A stretch of DNA of 14,576 nt from DATLFA01 sp039934635. GTDB lineage: Bacteria > Actinomycetota > Acidimicrobiia > Acidimicrobiales > WLNW01. Shown piece after piece: positions 1-7,065 of this stretch (its first letter is position 1; every line of letters begins with the position of its first letter). Position numbers and translations under genes: made by a program. The stretch is taken from NCBI GenBank assembly GCA_039934635.1, contig JBDTLT010000129.1, positions 1-14,576 of the forward strand, read 5' to 3'. Under the pieces are notes generated by a model. The model did not search any database. It was not told the DNA's origin and saw only the letters and a list, made by a program, of their open reading frames with translations.

Positions 1-495
1 CCGCTCATCGCGACCAGCGCGTGGATCGCCATCGACGACGCGTCACCCGAGAACGGATGCTTGCGGTTCGTGCCCGGCTCGCACCGTCATGGACTCTACC
101 GACACAGCGATGAGCACCGGGCCAATGGTCTCCTGCAACGCTCGATCGACGACCCCGCGTTCGACGACGCGGCGGCCGGAGACATCATCGTCTCCGCCGG
201 ACAAGTCTCGCTGCTCGATACCTTCGTCGCGCACGGCTCGCACGCGAACACGTCCACGCGCCGTCGCGCCGCGCTGACCGTGCGCTACATGGCCTCGTCG
301 TCCTACTTCGACCGCGGCAACCAGGGTGTGCGCGTGCGCGAGGGCGGAGAAACCGCCGACTATCGCGCTCGGCCGATATGGCTCGTGCGCGGCGAGAATC
401 GGTATCCGGGCAACGACTATTCGATCGGCCACGAAGGCCTAGAGGACTACGACGAATTGGCCGAAGCGGCGCGCATCACGCATTTGCCGCGGTGA
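1..495 (+). CDS. Phytanoyl-CoA dioxygenase (PhyH) family protein, 3' part only
   Basis: The gene enters from the left edge in frame 1 and ends at TGA 493-495; 164 residues are visible. PhyH enzymes are non-haem Fe(II)/2-oxoglutarate dioxygenases that hydroxylate acyl-CoAs or small natural products in the cytoplasm. The visible part begins with the family's typical core strand (AWIAIDDASPENGCLRFVPGSH), followed by the C-terminal half of the jelly roll. The third iron ligand is probably the His of AHGSHANTS (codon 232-234). The Arg of the following RRRAALTVRY would bind the 2-oxoglutarate carboxylate. The HxD pair that supplies the other two iron ligands must lie upstream of the window and cannot be checked. 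The gene converges on the isomerase gene and their 3' ends overlap by 20 bp. Substrate is unknown; family call is secure. Confidence 0.88.
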   Translation, partial: PLIATSAWIAIDDASPENGCLRFVPGSHRHGLYRHSDEHRANGLLQRSIDDPAFDDAAAGDIIVSAGQVSLLDTFVAHGSHANTSTRRRAALTVRYMASSSYFDRGNQGVRVREGGETADYRARPIWLVRGENRYPGNDYSIGHEGLEDYDELAEAARITHLPR

Positions 496-1288
496 GCGCG
501 GCGTTCATCCACGCCACGCCGCGACGCACTGCAGAATGACCGCCCTCCTGCTCGATCGCAGGGCCCAACAACTCCAGGTCGAACACGCCCGTGTAGCCCG
601 AGTCGACTACGTCGCGGATGATCCGCTCGATCGGCAGATCACCATCGCCCGGCACCCATCGATTCGGCTGCACCATCGTGCCGATCTTGAAATCACTGAT
701 CTGCACGAGGTGCAACAGATCGACGTTTTCACGCAGCGTGTCGCGCAACCCTCGCTCGACCCAACACGCGTAGGTGTCGGCACAGATGCCGATGCCGATC
801 TGGCGGGCGGCGATCACACCGTCGCGCACGCTGTGGATGAAGCTGATCTCGGTGCGCAGCGACAATGTGTTCTCGACCGCGAGCCCTACACCCGCGGCGC
901 GCGCGGCGGCGACGACCGGCTGCATTCGCTCGCCGAACAGCGCGACCGCGCCTTCCCACGTTGCCTTTCCGGGCGGACCGGTGCAGAAGTAGACACACTT
1001 GGCACCGATCGCCCGCGCCCCTTCGACGCAGGCCAACAGTGATTCGAGATCGGCCTTCCAACCTTCGTCGTCGGTGACAGGCGTGTAGATGCCGTGCACG
1101 AGGTAGGGCACCTCGAGGCCGGCGTCGCGCGCGGCAGCCAAACCGCGATCCCAACCATACGGTGCGAGTGTCATCGACATGAGCCCGACGCGCATCACAC
1201 CGAGATCAGCCCATAGCCGCAACTCGTCTTCGAAGCCTCGGTAGCCGGCGACCTGCGGATTGACGCTGAGGCACGGGTGGAGGTCCAT
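476..1288 (-). CDS. Sugar phosphate isomerase/epimerase-like TIM-barrel protein
   Basis: This 270-aa protein has the xylose-isomerase-like (AP endonuclease 2) TIM-barrel pattern. Candidate metal ligands are Glu139 in GLAVENT, Asp171 in GICADTY, His193 in LLHLVQISD and Glu239 in VFDLEL. The stretch WVPGDGDLPIERI near residue 211 matches the usual GxGxxP/D-I loop before the last strands. Members are divalent-metal sugar or inositol isomerases, epimerases or dehydratases; substrate cannot be told from sequence. I chose ATG 1286-1288 because the recognisable fold begins there and longer in-frame starts would run into the thioesterase gene. A GAGG lies almost against the ATG, a poor ribosome site, so translation may depend on coupling to the thioesterase gene, whose stop is only 10 bases upstream. 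The tail overlaps the convergent PhyH gene. Confidence 0.85.
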   Translation of the reverse strand: MDLHPCLSVNPQVAGYRGFEDELRLWADLGVMRVGLMSMTLAPYGWDRGLAAARDAGLEVPYLVHGIYTPVTDDEGWKADLESLLACVEGARAIGAKCVYFCTGPPGKATWEGAVALFGERMQPVVAAARAAGVGLAVENTLSLRTEISFIHSVRDGVIAARQIGIGICADTYACWVERGLRDTLRENVDLLHLVQISDFKIGTMVQPNRWVPGDGDLPIERIIRDVVDSGYTGVFDLELLGPAIEQEGGHSAVRRGVAWMNAALTAANA

Positions 1289-1298
1289 GCCTCGATGT

Positions 1299-2141
1299 CT
1301 ACACGATGTTGATGGCGAGCTGTCTGCCTTGCGCGAGCAACGCTCCATCGGCCGACCACAGTGTGCTGTCTTCGTCGAAGAACCCATCGTTCATGCGACG
1401 CGTCGTGAGCTCGGCGATCAGATGTTCATCGTCACGGAGGTGCGCCCCGACGTCGGGCTCGTGAACGAGCATGTGCAGTGAAGTGGTCGGTGGCGGCACG
1501 CTCGGCGACTGCGACATCGTGGTCATCAACGCACGGGGAAAGACATCGCACAACACGAGCAGCGACGACACGTCAGGGCGCCGGCGCTGCGCGAGACGTA
1601 CCCACCCACCGACACGCGCCGTGGCGTTGCTGGAGAACAACGGTGGGTCGGGTGCCAGGCGCAGGTCGACCAACTCGAGGAACGAGCGGGGCACATAGGG
1701 CACATCGAGCGATCGGGCCAGCGCGGCGACCGGCGGGTACCGGGGCGGAGGCGTCGGCTCGCGGTACTCGAAGGAGGCATCTTGCCCGCTCTGCCGGGGG
1801 CCGCTCGGGCCCTGGCCGCGCGGAGCGAACGACGCGACCCCGACGATCGCCGGCGCGTCGCCTTGGCGCATGCGATAGCTCACCGTTGCCAGCCGCCGGC
1901 CCGATTGTTCGACCGTGACGTCGAACTCGACGGCGCCGCTCCGGACGCCCCGGAGATAGTGCACCGTGATCGTGCGCAGTGTCGCGTCAGGGCGCTCGAG
2001 CGCGGCCGCACAGGCACGCTCGGCGAGTGCGGCAAGGTAGCCGCCGTGGGCCCGGCCATTGATGCACCACCGCTCGGCGATCGCGGCATCGATCCGCACC
2101 GCGCTACGGCGCGTCATGCGAAGGGCGTCATCGAGATTCAT
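1299..2141 (-). CDS. Acyl-CoA thioesterase family protein (double hotdog, TesB-like / 4HBT_3)
   Basis: This is a 280-aa protein with two hotdog units. The N-terminal unit (about 1-110) carries the family's helix signature, WCINGRAHGGYLAALAERA, followed by TITVHYLRGVRSGAVEFDVTVEQSGRRLATVSYRMRQ, the usual strand series. The C-terminal unit (about 150-280) has VGGWVRLAQRRRPD and SLHMLVHEPD and ends with a typical stretch, DEDSTLWSADGALLAQGRQLAINIV. Such enzymes hydrolyse acyl-CoA thioesters in the cytoplasm. The ATG at 2139-2141 is the natural start (MNLDDALRMT). No Shine-Dalgarno sequence is visible before it, so a leaderless transcript is possible. It is the first gene of a two-gene minus-strand operon with the isomerase and is divergent from the binding-protein gene. 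The open frame continues far upstream, but that part is an antisense shadow. Confidence 0.85.
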   Translation of the reverse strand: MNLDDALRMTRRSAVRIDAAIAERWCINGRAHGGYLAALAERACAAALERPDATLRTITVHYLRGVRSGAVEFDVTVEQSGRRLATVSYRMRQGDAPAIVGVASFAPRGQGPSGPRQSGQDASFEYREPTPPPRYPPVAALARSLDVPYVPRSFLELVDLRLAPDPPLFSSNATARVGGWVRLAQRRRPDVSSLLVLCDVFPRALMTTMSQSPSVPPPTTSLHMLVHEPDVGAHLRDDEHLIAELTTRRMNDGFFDEDSTLWSADGALLAQGRQLAINIV

Positions 2142-2206
2142 GGCGGGAGTTTCGCACGCAGACCGCCAGGATTCGACGATCGACAGCAGCCTGCGCCCGC
2201 CGTGTC

Positions 2207-2212
2207 TATAGT
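2207..2212 (+). promoter_or_regulatory. Candidate -10 element (TATAGT) for the binding-protein gene
   Basis: TATAGT is the only strong -10-like hexamer in the 144-bp divergent region between the thioesterase and binding-protein genes. It would give a leader of roughly 65 nucleotides. No convincing -35 at 16-18 bp was found (TCGACA lies 21 bp upstream), so the call rests on one element. Confidence 0.35.
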
Positions 2213-2237
2213 TCGCGCAGCCAGGGGGAACTGGTCG

Positions 2238-2256
2238 GTGTCGGGCACCTCGACAC
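2238..2256 (+). repeat. Small inverted repeat in the leader of the binding-protein gene
   Basis: GTGTCG (2238-2243) and CGACAC (2251-2256) are exact reverse complements separated by 7 nt. In RNA this gives a 6-bp stem about 30 nt before the TTG start; in DNA it could be a repressor half-site pair. Short enough to be chance in GC-rich DNA. Confidence 0.3.
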
Positions 2257-2274
2257 GGCGATTGAGAGAACCAC

Positions 2275-2280
2275 GGGGGG
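2275..2280 (+). promoter_or_regulatory. Ribosome binding site deciding the TTG start at 2286
   Basis: A run of six G (2275-2280) lies 5 nt before TTG 2286. It is a good purine site for that TTG. For the alternative in-frame ATG at 2304 it would be 23 nt away, too far. The TTG also gives a normal basic n-region to the signal peptide. Confidence 0.6.
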
Positions 2281-2285
2281 ATCCA

Positions 2286-3812
2286 TTGAAGAACCGTATT
2301 GGAATGCTGGCGGTCGCTGCGCTCGCCGTCACGTTGCTCGCCAGCGCGTGCGGCGACAGCGGTGGCGATAGTGCCGCGACGACCACCGCGGCGCCCACCG
2401 GAACGGCGGGGCCGTCGACCACGGTCAAGAACACCGCGTCGGACACCGGCGTCACCGAGACCACGATCAAGATTGCGATCCACAGCTCCGATCTGTCGGG
2501 TCTCGTCAAGGCCGGGGCCATCAAGGGTGTGCCCGAAGACGCCGGACCGGCGAACGCGAAGCGCATCTCGTACTACCTCGACAAGTGGAACGCGGAAGGC
2601 GGCATCAACGGCCGCAAGTTCGAGTACCAGCTCATCCAATGGGACCCTGCCGACCCCAAGACGTACCAGACCTCGTGCCAGAAGATCATCGACGCCAAGG
2701 TGTTCATGGTGATCGCGTCGGGCGGTGGCTATCCGCCTGATTCGACCCCGTGCATCGCGGTCGACGGCAAAACGCAGTACATGGGACTCGACGCGGTGAG
2801 CGCAAAGCAGTTCAAGGAGATGAACGGCAACTTCATCAACCTTTCGCCTCCCGGTGCCGCTTCGGCGCAAGCGAGTATGGAAGCGCTCGTGAAGAACGCA
2901 ACCGTGCTGCCCAAGACCGCGAAGGTTGCCGTGTTGCGCAGCGACTACGACTACGCGACCGACGCCTACAACGAGGTCGACAAGATCCTCAAGCGTGAGA
3001 GCTACAACGTCGTCTACACCGACGCGATCAAGATCGCGAACCTTCCGACCGCGGATGCCAACAAGAATGTCGCCCTCGCCGTCGAAAAGGTCAAGGCTGC
3101 TGGGGCCACGCATGCGATCAGCATGTTGAACTTCACCAACTTCGTGGTGTTCCCACCCGAGGCCACGAAGGCCGGCCTGACGCTGAAGTATTCGATGATC
3201 GAGATCAGCGCGGGCATGTGTATCGCCTTCTCGGCGGGCCAGCTTCCTCCAGAGATGGACGGCGCACCGTGCCTCACGCATTGGAACAACTTCCGTGTAG
3301 ACACCACCGGGGCCAAGACCACCGACACTCCGTTCGAGGCGCAATGCCGCAAGGACTTCGAGGCGGCCTACGCCGCGCCCGGTGCACTCGGCAAGGACCT
3401 GCCGGCAGTCACGAAGACCATTCCTGGCGTGCCGTGGCCCGGGTTCAAAGACGCGACCGGTAAGCAGCTCGATCCCGATCAGAGCTACTTCGAGTGCACG
3501 CTCATGAACGTGGTCAAGATCGGCATCACCGGCGCGGGGGGCAATCTCACCAAGAAGACCTTCCAAGATGCACTGTTCAAGCAAAAGGACTTCGACGCGG
3601 CGGGTGTTGCCGGCGGTAAGGGCACCCTCGCGGCCAACAAGTTCTGGCTCGCCGCGAACGTGCAGCAAGTGCAGGTCACGTCGCGGACAACCGCGCAGTT
3701 CGCCGACCCGGTGGATGCAAACGGGCTCTACGGCGGCAAGTGTCCGTCGCCGCTGTCGTGCTTCCGCACCGTGCCCAACAGCGTGACCCCGTTGACGTAC
3801 ACGCTGTCATAG
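2286..3812 (+). CDS. ABC transporter substrate-binding lipoprotein (branched-chain amino acid type, Peripla_BP_6)
   Basis: This 508-aa secreted protein starts at TTG 2286. Residues 1-21 are a lipoprotein signal peptide (MKNRIGMLAVAALAVTLLASA) and Cys22 in LLASACGDSGG is the likely lipidated residue. A Thr/Ala/Pro-rich linker (about 23-55) precedes the first strand, VTETTIKIAIHSSDL, the usual opening of Leu/Ile/Val-type periplasmic binding proteins. The two-lobe fold follows, with YYLDKWNAEGGINGRKFEYQ in lobe 1 and KTAKVAVLRSDYDYATDAYNEV in lobe 2. It is longer than E. coli LivJ, as is common for actinobacterial members. No permease or ATPase gene is near, so it is an orphan in this window and the ligand cannot be inferred. 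It carries several extra Cys (for example SCQK, TPCIA, APCL, QCRKD, ECTL, GKCPSPLSCF) that may form disulfides outside the cell. A strong hairpin follows its stop. Confidence 0.88.
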   Translation: MKNRIGMLAVAALAVTLLASACGDSGGDSAATTTAAPTGTAGPSTTVKNTASDTGVTETTIKIAIHSSDLSGLVKAGAIKGVPEDAGPANAKRISYYLDKWNAEGGINGRKFEYQLIQWDPADPKTYQTSCQKIIDAKVFMVIASGGGYPPDSTPCIAVDGKTQYMGLDAVSAKQFKEMNGNFINLSPPGAASAQASMEALVKNATVLPKTAKVAVLRSDYDYATDAYNEVDKILKRESYNVVYTDAIKIANLPTADANKNVALAVEKVKAAGATHAISMLNFTNFVVFPPEATKAGLTLKYSMIEISAGMCIAFSAGQLPPEMDGAPCLTHWNNFRVDTTGAKTTDTPFEAQCRKDFEAAYAAPGALGKDLPAVTKTIPGVPWPGFKDATGKQLDPDQSYFECTLMNVVKIGITGAGGNLTKKTFQDALFKQKDFDAAGVAGGKGTLAANKFWLAANVQQVQVTSRTTAQFADPVDANGLYGGKCPSPLSCFRTVPNSVTPLTYTLS

Positions 3813-3831
3813 CGAGGACAACTGTTTGACT

Positions 3832-3870
3832 ATCGTGATGGGTGCCTGACACTCGGGCACCCATCACGAT
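3832..3870 (+). terminator. Strong hairpin, probable transcription terminator
   Basis: Arms 3832-3846 (ATCGTGATGGGTGCC) and 3856-3870 are a perfect 15-bp inverted repeat with a 9-nt loop, beginning 19 nt after the binding-protein stop. There is no downstream T tract, as is often true of actinobacterial terminators. It should separate the lipoprotein transcript from the next two genes. An operator role is possible but less likely at this position. Confidence 0.7.
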
Positions 3871-3911
3871 GACACCCATGATGAGGACGCGGATAGCGGG
3901 GGCACGAGACA

Positions 3912-4127
3912 ATGTCGACCGAAGCCCGACTCGAACGTCTGGAGTCGAGGATCGCCGAGGCCGAAGCGCGGCTGGCGCACTTGAGCGTGTTGCCCGAGAT
4001 CGTCCTGCTCGTGCACGAGTGCATCATCGACATCGCCGACACGATCGAGGAGCTCGCCGACCACACACCTGAGGGCCTCAGCGGCCGGCTCGAACGGCTC
4101 GAACAACTCAGCAATTCGATCCTCTGA
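3912..4127 (+). CDS. Small coiled-coil protein, 71 aa, unknown function
   Basis: ATG 3912 to TGA 4125-4127 encodes 71 residues that I cannot assign to a family. The start (STEARLERLESRIAEAEARLAHLSVL) and the end (LSGRLERLEQLSNSIL) have heptad-like spacing of Leu and Ile with many Glu and Arg, so both parts should be amphipathic helices. The middle (PEIVLLVHECIIDIADTIEELADH) is a more hydrophobic helix. It looks like a helical-hairpin oligomerisation or adaptor protein in the cytoplasm. It lies after the hairpin and 22 nt before the membrane protein start, so the two are probably co-transcribed. Purines (GGGGGCACGAG) lie upstream but not at ideal spacing. Codon use and the absence of an alternative gene on the other strand support it as real. 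Confidence 0.65.
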   Translation: MSTEARLERLESRIAEAEARLAHLSVLPEIVLLVHECIIDIADTIEELADHTPEGLSGRLERLEQLSNSIL

Positions 4128-4149
4128 CCTATTGCGGGCGACATTTCCA

Positions 4150-4803
4150 TTGAGCAGCAATCGCGCGAAGGTACTGACACCGCTCGCCCTCGGCTTTGCC
4201 ACCACGGTCCTGACGGCGATCGGGCTGGCGGGCCTCGGCGACGCGCCCAACCCGCGTGAACCAGCCACCGAGATCAGCCGCTACTTCGCCGAGCGCCGCG
4301 ATGAGGAGCTCCTCGCCGCGCCGTTCGCCTATCTCGGGGCGATCGCGCTGGTCGTGTTCGCCATCACTATCGCGGCTCGCCTGCGCCGGGAGGGAGAAAG
4401 CGGCGCGGCTACTTCGGTCACCGTTGGCGGCTGGCTGTGCGCCGTTTACTTCACCGGGCTCCATGTCGTGTTGACCACGCTCGTCTATGAACCCACTGCA
4501 ACGTCGGCCGATACGACCAAGACGCTGTTTGTCGCCACGATCCTCGCCGCGCCGCTCCTCGGTACCGGCGTGGCCGCGTTGCTCGGGGGCTTTGCGTGGG
4601 GCGACCGCAGTGCACGCGTGGCGCCGCGATGGCTCATGGTGGCGTCGGCCGTCGGAGCCGTCGCCGGCCTTCTGGCACTCGTGTCATTCGCCGAGCGCGG
4701 ATTTTGGTCTCCCGACGTGCAACAGCAGATCAGCGGCAACGTCATCCTGCTGTGGCCGTTGATCACCGGCGCCGGTCTCGCCTGGCGCGCGCGATCGAGC
4801 TGA
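4150..4803 (+). CDS. Six-helix integral membrane protein, unknown function
   Basis: The protein of 217 residues has about six predicted membrane segments: VLTPLALGFATTVLTAIGLAGL, FAYLGAIALVVFAITIAARL, GGWLCAVYFTGLHVVLTTLVY, TLFVATILAAPLLGTGVAALL, LMVASAVGAVAGLLALVSFA and a last one near NVILLWPLITGAGLAW. The first loop (NPREPATEISRYFAERRDEELLAA) resembles the soluble loop after helix 1 in DUF4386-like small membrane proteins, but I would not assign that family firmly. I chose TTG 4150 because GGGCG lies 9 nt upstream and a basic residue pair precedes helix 1. An in-frame TTG at 4132 would add six residues and has no ribosome site. It follows the 71-aa coiled-coil gene closely and converges with the bicupin gene, 25 bp away. 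Confidence 0.72.
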   Translation: MSSNRAKVLTPLALGFATTVLTAIGLAGLGDAPNPREPATEISRYFAERRDEELLAAPFAYLGAIALVVFAITIAARLRREGESGAATSVTVGGWLCAVYFTGLHVVLTTLVYEPTATSADTTKTLFVATILAAPLLGTGVAALLGGFAWGDRSARVAPRWLMVASAVGAVAGLLALVSFAERGFWSPDVQQQISGNVILLWPLITGAGLAWRARSS

Positions 4804-4828
4804 GCGGGCGACGACGCCGCGACGAACC

Positions 4829-5602
4829 TCAGCGGAAGTCGCCGACCTTCTCTCCGAATATCTCGAGGGCGAGCTCGCTCTGTTCCTCACGGCCAGCCAT
4901 CGCGAAGCGCGACGCATCGCGCCGATAGTTGAGGAACTTGAAGGCCTTGCCATCGGAGCGCAGCGTGTACCGCATGTGAGCGGGGATGGAAATCGCGGTG
5001 CCGGCCGGGCATCGGTAGGCGCCCATGCGCAACTCGCCTTCGAGGACGAAGATGATCTCGTCTTGGGTGTGATGATGCGGCAAGTCGGTGTCGGGCGTGT
5101 CTGGATGCTCGATGCGGAACACGCAGATGCGGCAAGTCGGGCACGACGAGTCGGCCCACCATGTCTGCGAGTAGGTGTCGTTGCCGGCGCGGAACCACCC
5201 ACCGTCGCCGACGACATGCACGCAGTGGCCTTCTTCTTTCGCGGGCCCGAGGAGACCATCGGCCGGCGGTGTCGGGTCGGTCGGCCCGTAGTGCGCGACG
5301 CGGGTCGCGCCGACTGCCGTCGCGATGCACGCCACGCCCGCCTCGACCACGACCGCACCGCCCGGTGGGCAATGGCGGCCGTCGACGACGAGTTCGCCCT
5401 CGAGCACGCAAACTGCCTCGTCCCCGTGGTCACTCCCCCAACGCATCACGGCGCCGTCGGCAAGCTCCGAGACCACGAGGCACAACGAGTAGTCGTCGGG
5501 GCTGATGCGCTTGCTCCAGGTCACGCCCGACACGTCTCGCTCGATCGCATACGTCGACGAGGCCGAAACATCATCGAGACCTATGGCCGCAAACTTCGCC
5601 AT
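4829..5602 (-). CDS. Bicupin domain protein
   Basis: This 257-aa protein has two cupin barrels. The N-terminal barrel (about 35-105, SDHGDEAVCVLEGELVVDG then PPGGAVVVEAG) keeps the fold but lacks the HxH metal ligands. The C-terminal barrel (about 155-225) has a full motif, HHHTQDEIIFVLEGEL, with His176-178 and Glu182 fitting the HxH-x3/4-E rule, so one metal site is expected there. The family holds dioxygenases, isomerases and ligand-binding proteins; no substrate is evident. A Cys cluster (SCPTCRIC, residues 153-160) just before the second barrel is unusual and could bind a metal. ATG 5600-5602 is preceded by GGGGG at 7 nt. It lies 68 bp downstream of the Ig-like gene on the same strand and may share its transcript or have its own promoter in the gap. 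Confidence 0.82.
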   Translation of the reverse strand: MAKFAAIGLDDVSASSTYAIERDVSGVTWSKRISPDDYSLCLVVSELADGAVMRWGSDHGDEAVCVLEGELVVDGRHCPPGGAVVVEAGVACIATAVGATRVAHYGPTDPTPPADGLLGPAKEEGHCVHVVGDGGWFRAGNDTYSQTWWADSSCPTCRICVFRIEHPDTPDTDLPHHHTQDEIIFVLEGELRMGAYRCPAGTAISIPAHMRYTLRSDGKAFKFLNYRRDASRFAMAGREEQSELALEIFGEKVGDFR

Positions 5603-5670
5603 GAAATGCCCCCTTGCTGTGGTGGCCAGACTAGCCGCACCTCATTTGGACAAGCGTCGGACGAAGCCGC

Positions 5671-6396
5671 CTATGGACGTCCCGGACGCGTCCCTCCGTC
5701 GGGTGTCAACGTCACGGTGACGATTACGTTGGCGCTTGCGCAAGCCCCTCTCGAATCGCAAACCTGATACGAGAACATGAAATCGCCCGGGGTCGACGGC
5801 GCGCGATAGTCGATCTCGTTACGACCATTACGTGTTCGGACTGACACTGATCCGGCATCCGATCCCGGACCTGTGGGCTCCGCGATCACCGACACGCTGA
5901 GTTGGTCCAGGTCACCGTCGACGTCGACGTCGTTCTCGAGCACGTCGATGTGGATCGTTGTATTTTGCTTGGCCGTCGCACGGTCAGAAGTCACGTCCGG
6001 TTCATGGTCGGTTGCCCGAGGCGATATCGACGTCCTCGTTCCGGCGGCGGTGGACGTCGGCACGCTGGTGGTCGATGTAGTACCGACGGGTCCCGCTCGG
6101 CTCGAATCAATGGTGGTGCCCACCTCACCAGCTGTAGGAGCTACTGCGCCGAGCGACGACGAGGCTGACGTCAGGGCCGGCCCACGCGACGTGGGCAATG
6201 TGACGAGCGCACCTTCAGCGGTGACAGCGCCGGCGACCTGATCGGGCCTGGAGCGAAAATCGAGTGGGCCGAATGAGGGCGTGAAGTGCAACAGTTGCGC
6301 GGTCATCACTGCGACACCGCAGCCAACGACCGGTGGTGCGGACAGCGCGAGGACGCGCATGATCCATGACAGAGGACGTTTCCTTTCCCACCTCAT
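5671..6396 (-). CDS. Membrane-anchored or secreted protein with a C-terminal Ig-like (cadherin-like) domain
   Basis: From ATG 6394-6396 the protein has 241 residues. The start is basic (MRWERKRPLSW) and is followed by one hydrophobic segment (about 12-33, MRVLALSAPPVVGCGVAVMTAQLL), a signal peptide or N-terminal anchor. Residues about 45-150 form a low-complexity Thr/Ser/Ala/Pro linker. The C-terminal 90 residues contain TTIHIDVLENDVDVDGDLDQLSV and FMFSYQVCDSRGACASANVIVTVTL. This is the classic pattern of bacterial Ig/cadherin-like repeats (tandem-95/Big_9/Big_17 type), which bind Ca through the DVDGD segment and mediate adhesion. Only one repeat is present, whereas these domains normally occur in long tandem arrays. 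Two Cys in CDSRGAC may form a disulfide. The precise start is unsure: ATGs 12-15 nt upstream and the internal Met13 are alternatives, and no clear ribosome site is visible. Confidence 0.72.
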   Translation of the reverse strand: MRWERKRPLSWIMRVLALSAPPVVGCGVAVMTAQLLHFTPSFGPLDFRSRPDQVAGAVTAEGALVTLPTSRGPALTSASSSLGAVAPTAGEVGTTIDSSRAGPVGTTSTTSVPTSTAAGTRTSISPRATDHEPDVTSDRATAKQNTTIHIDVLENDVDVDGDLDQLSVSVIAEPTGPGSDAGSVSVRTRNGRNEIDYRAPSTPGDFMFSYQVCDSRGACASANVIVTVTLTPDGGTRPGRP

Positions 6397-6506
6397 ATTC
6401 GCACCACGCATCGCCCAAGGAATCGGCATCCAGGGCCGACAACTCAATAGCCAGATGTACTGGCGCCACAGTTCGGTCCCGGCGAGCCTGCAGTACGGTC
6501 GCTGCC

Positions 6507-6908
6507 GTGACACAACTCTTGGAGATCGCCGCGGTCTGCTTCTTCGATTCTCGCGGCGCGCTCCTCACCGTCCGCAAGCGCGCAACCCATTCGTTCATGC
6601 TCCCTGGTGGCAAGATCGAACCGGCCGAGACACCACTGGCGGCAGCCGTGCGCGAAGTCGCGGAAGAACTCGGCATCACCTGTGACCCGGCGCAGCTCGC
6701 ACTGCTGGGGCGGTGGGGAGCAAACGCCGCGAACGAGTCCGATACCACGGTCGATGCCCACGTCTTCGTCTCCACTGATCAGATCGCACCGGCCGCGTCG
6801 GCCGAGATCGAGGAGATCCGGTGGATCGCGCTCGACGGCGCCGTTGGCGGCGTACGCCTCGCTCCACTGCTCATCGAGCGCGTGATCCCGGCGCTTCGCG
6901 CTATTTGA
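6507..6908 (+). CDS. Nudix hydrolase (MutT-like)
   Basis: GTG 6507 to TGA 6906-6908 encodes 133 residues. The Nudix box is complete: G35, E41, R49-E50, E53-E54 and G56 in GGKIEPAETPLAAAVREVAE followed by ELGI fit GX5EX7REUXEEXGU. This supports Mg-dependent hydrolysis of a nucleoside diphosphate linked to another moiety. The start VTQLLEIAAVCFFDSRGALLTVRK gives the normal first strand. Substrate is unknown. A longer frame opens at ATG 6366, but it would overlap the divergent Ig-like gene and add unrelated residues. The GTG has no ribosome site, so the mRNA may be leaderless. The gene stands alone between divergent and convergent neighbours. Confidence 0.88.
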   Translation: MTQLLEIAAVCFFDSRGALLTVRKRATHSFMLPGGKIEPAETPLAAAVREVAEELGITCDPAQLALLGRWGANAANESDTTVDAHVFVSTDQIAPAASAEIEEIRWIALDGAVGGVRLAPLLIERVIPALRAI

Positions 6909-7065
6909 TCTCGCGGCGAATGCTGCGGATGATTCCGATCCTTGCGGGGATCAAGACCCACACCAAGATGAATCGTTACTCAGGGGCCGTTCTCGGTGGC
7001 CGCATTCCAGCGGTGCACCTCTGCGTCAGAGCCCGACGCGTTCGAAGTCGGCGTCCGCTAGCTGT

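Noticed and set aside
1782..2285. Plus-strand open frame extending the binding protein upstream
   Set aside because: It lies opposite the thioesterase gene and precedes a clear signal peptide with its own ribosome site at 2275-2280.
2142..3668. Minus-strand open frame extending the thioesterase to 789 residues
   Set aside because: The added part is antisense to the binding-protein gene, is Arg/Val-rich without domain features, and is a product of GC-biased codons. The thioesterase fold begins at 2141.
6366..6506. N-terminal extension of the Nudix protein from ATG 6366
   Set aside because: It overlaps the divergent Ig-like gene, adds residues outside the Nudix fold and lacks a ribosome site; GTG 6507 fits the first strand.
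6937..6952. Hairpin GATCC/GGATC as Nudix terminator
   Set aside because: Only a 5-bp stem with no T tract; expected by chance in this composition.
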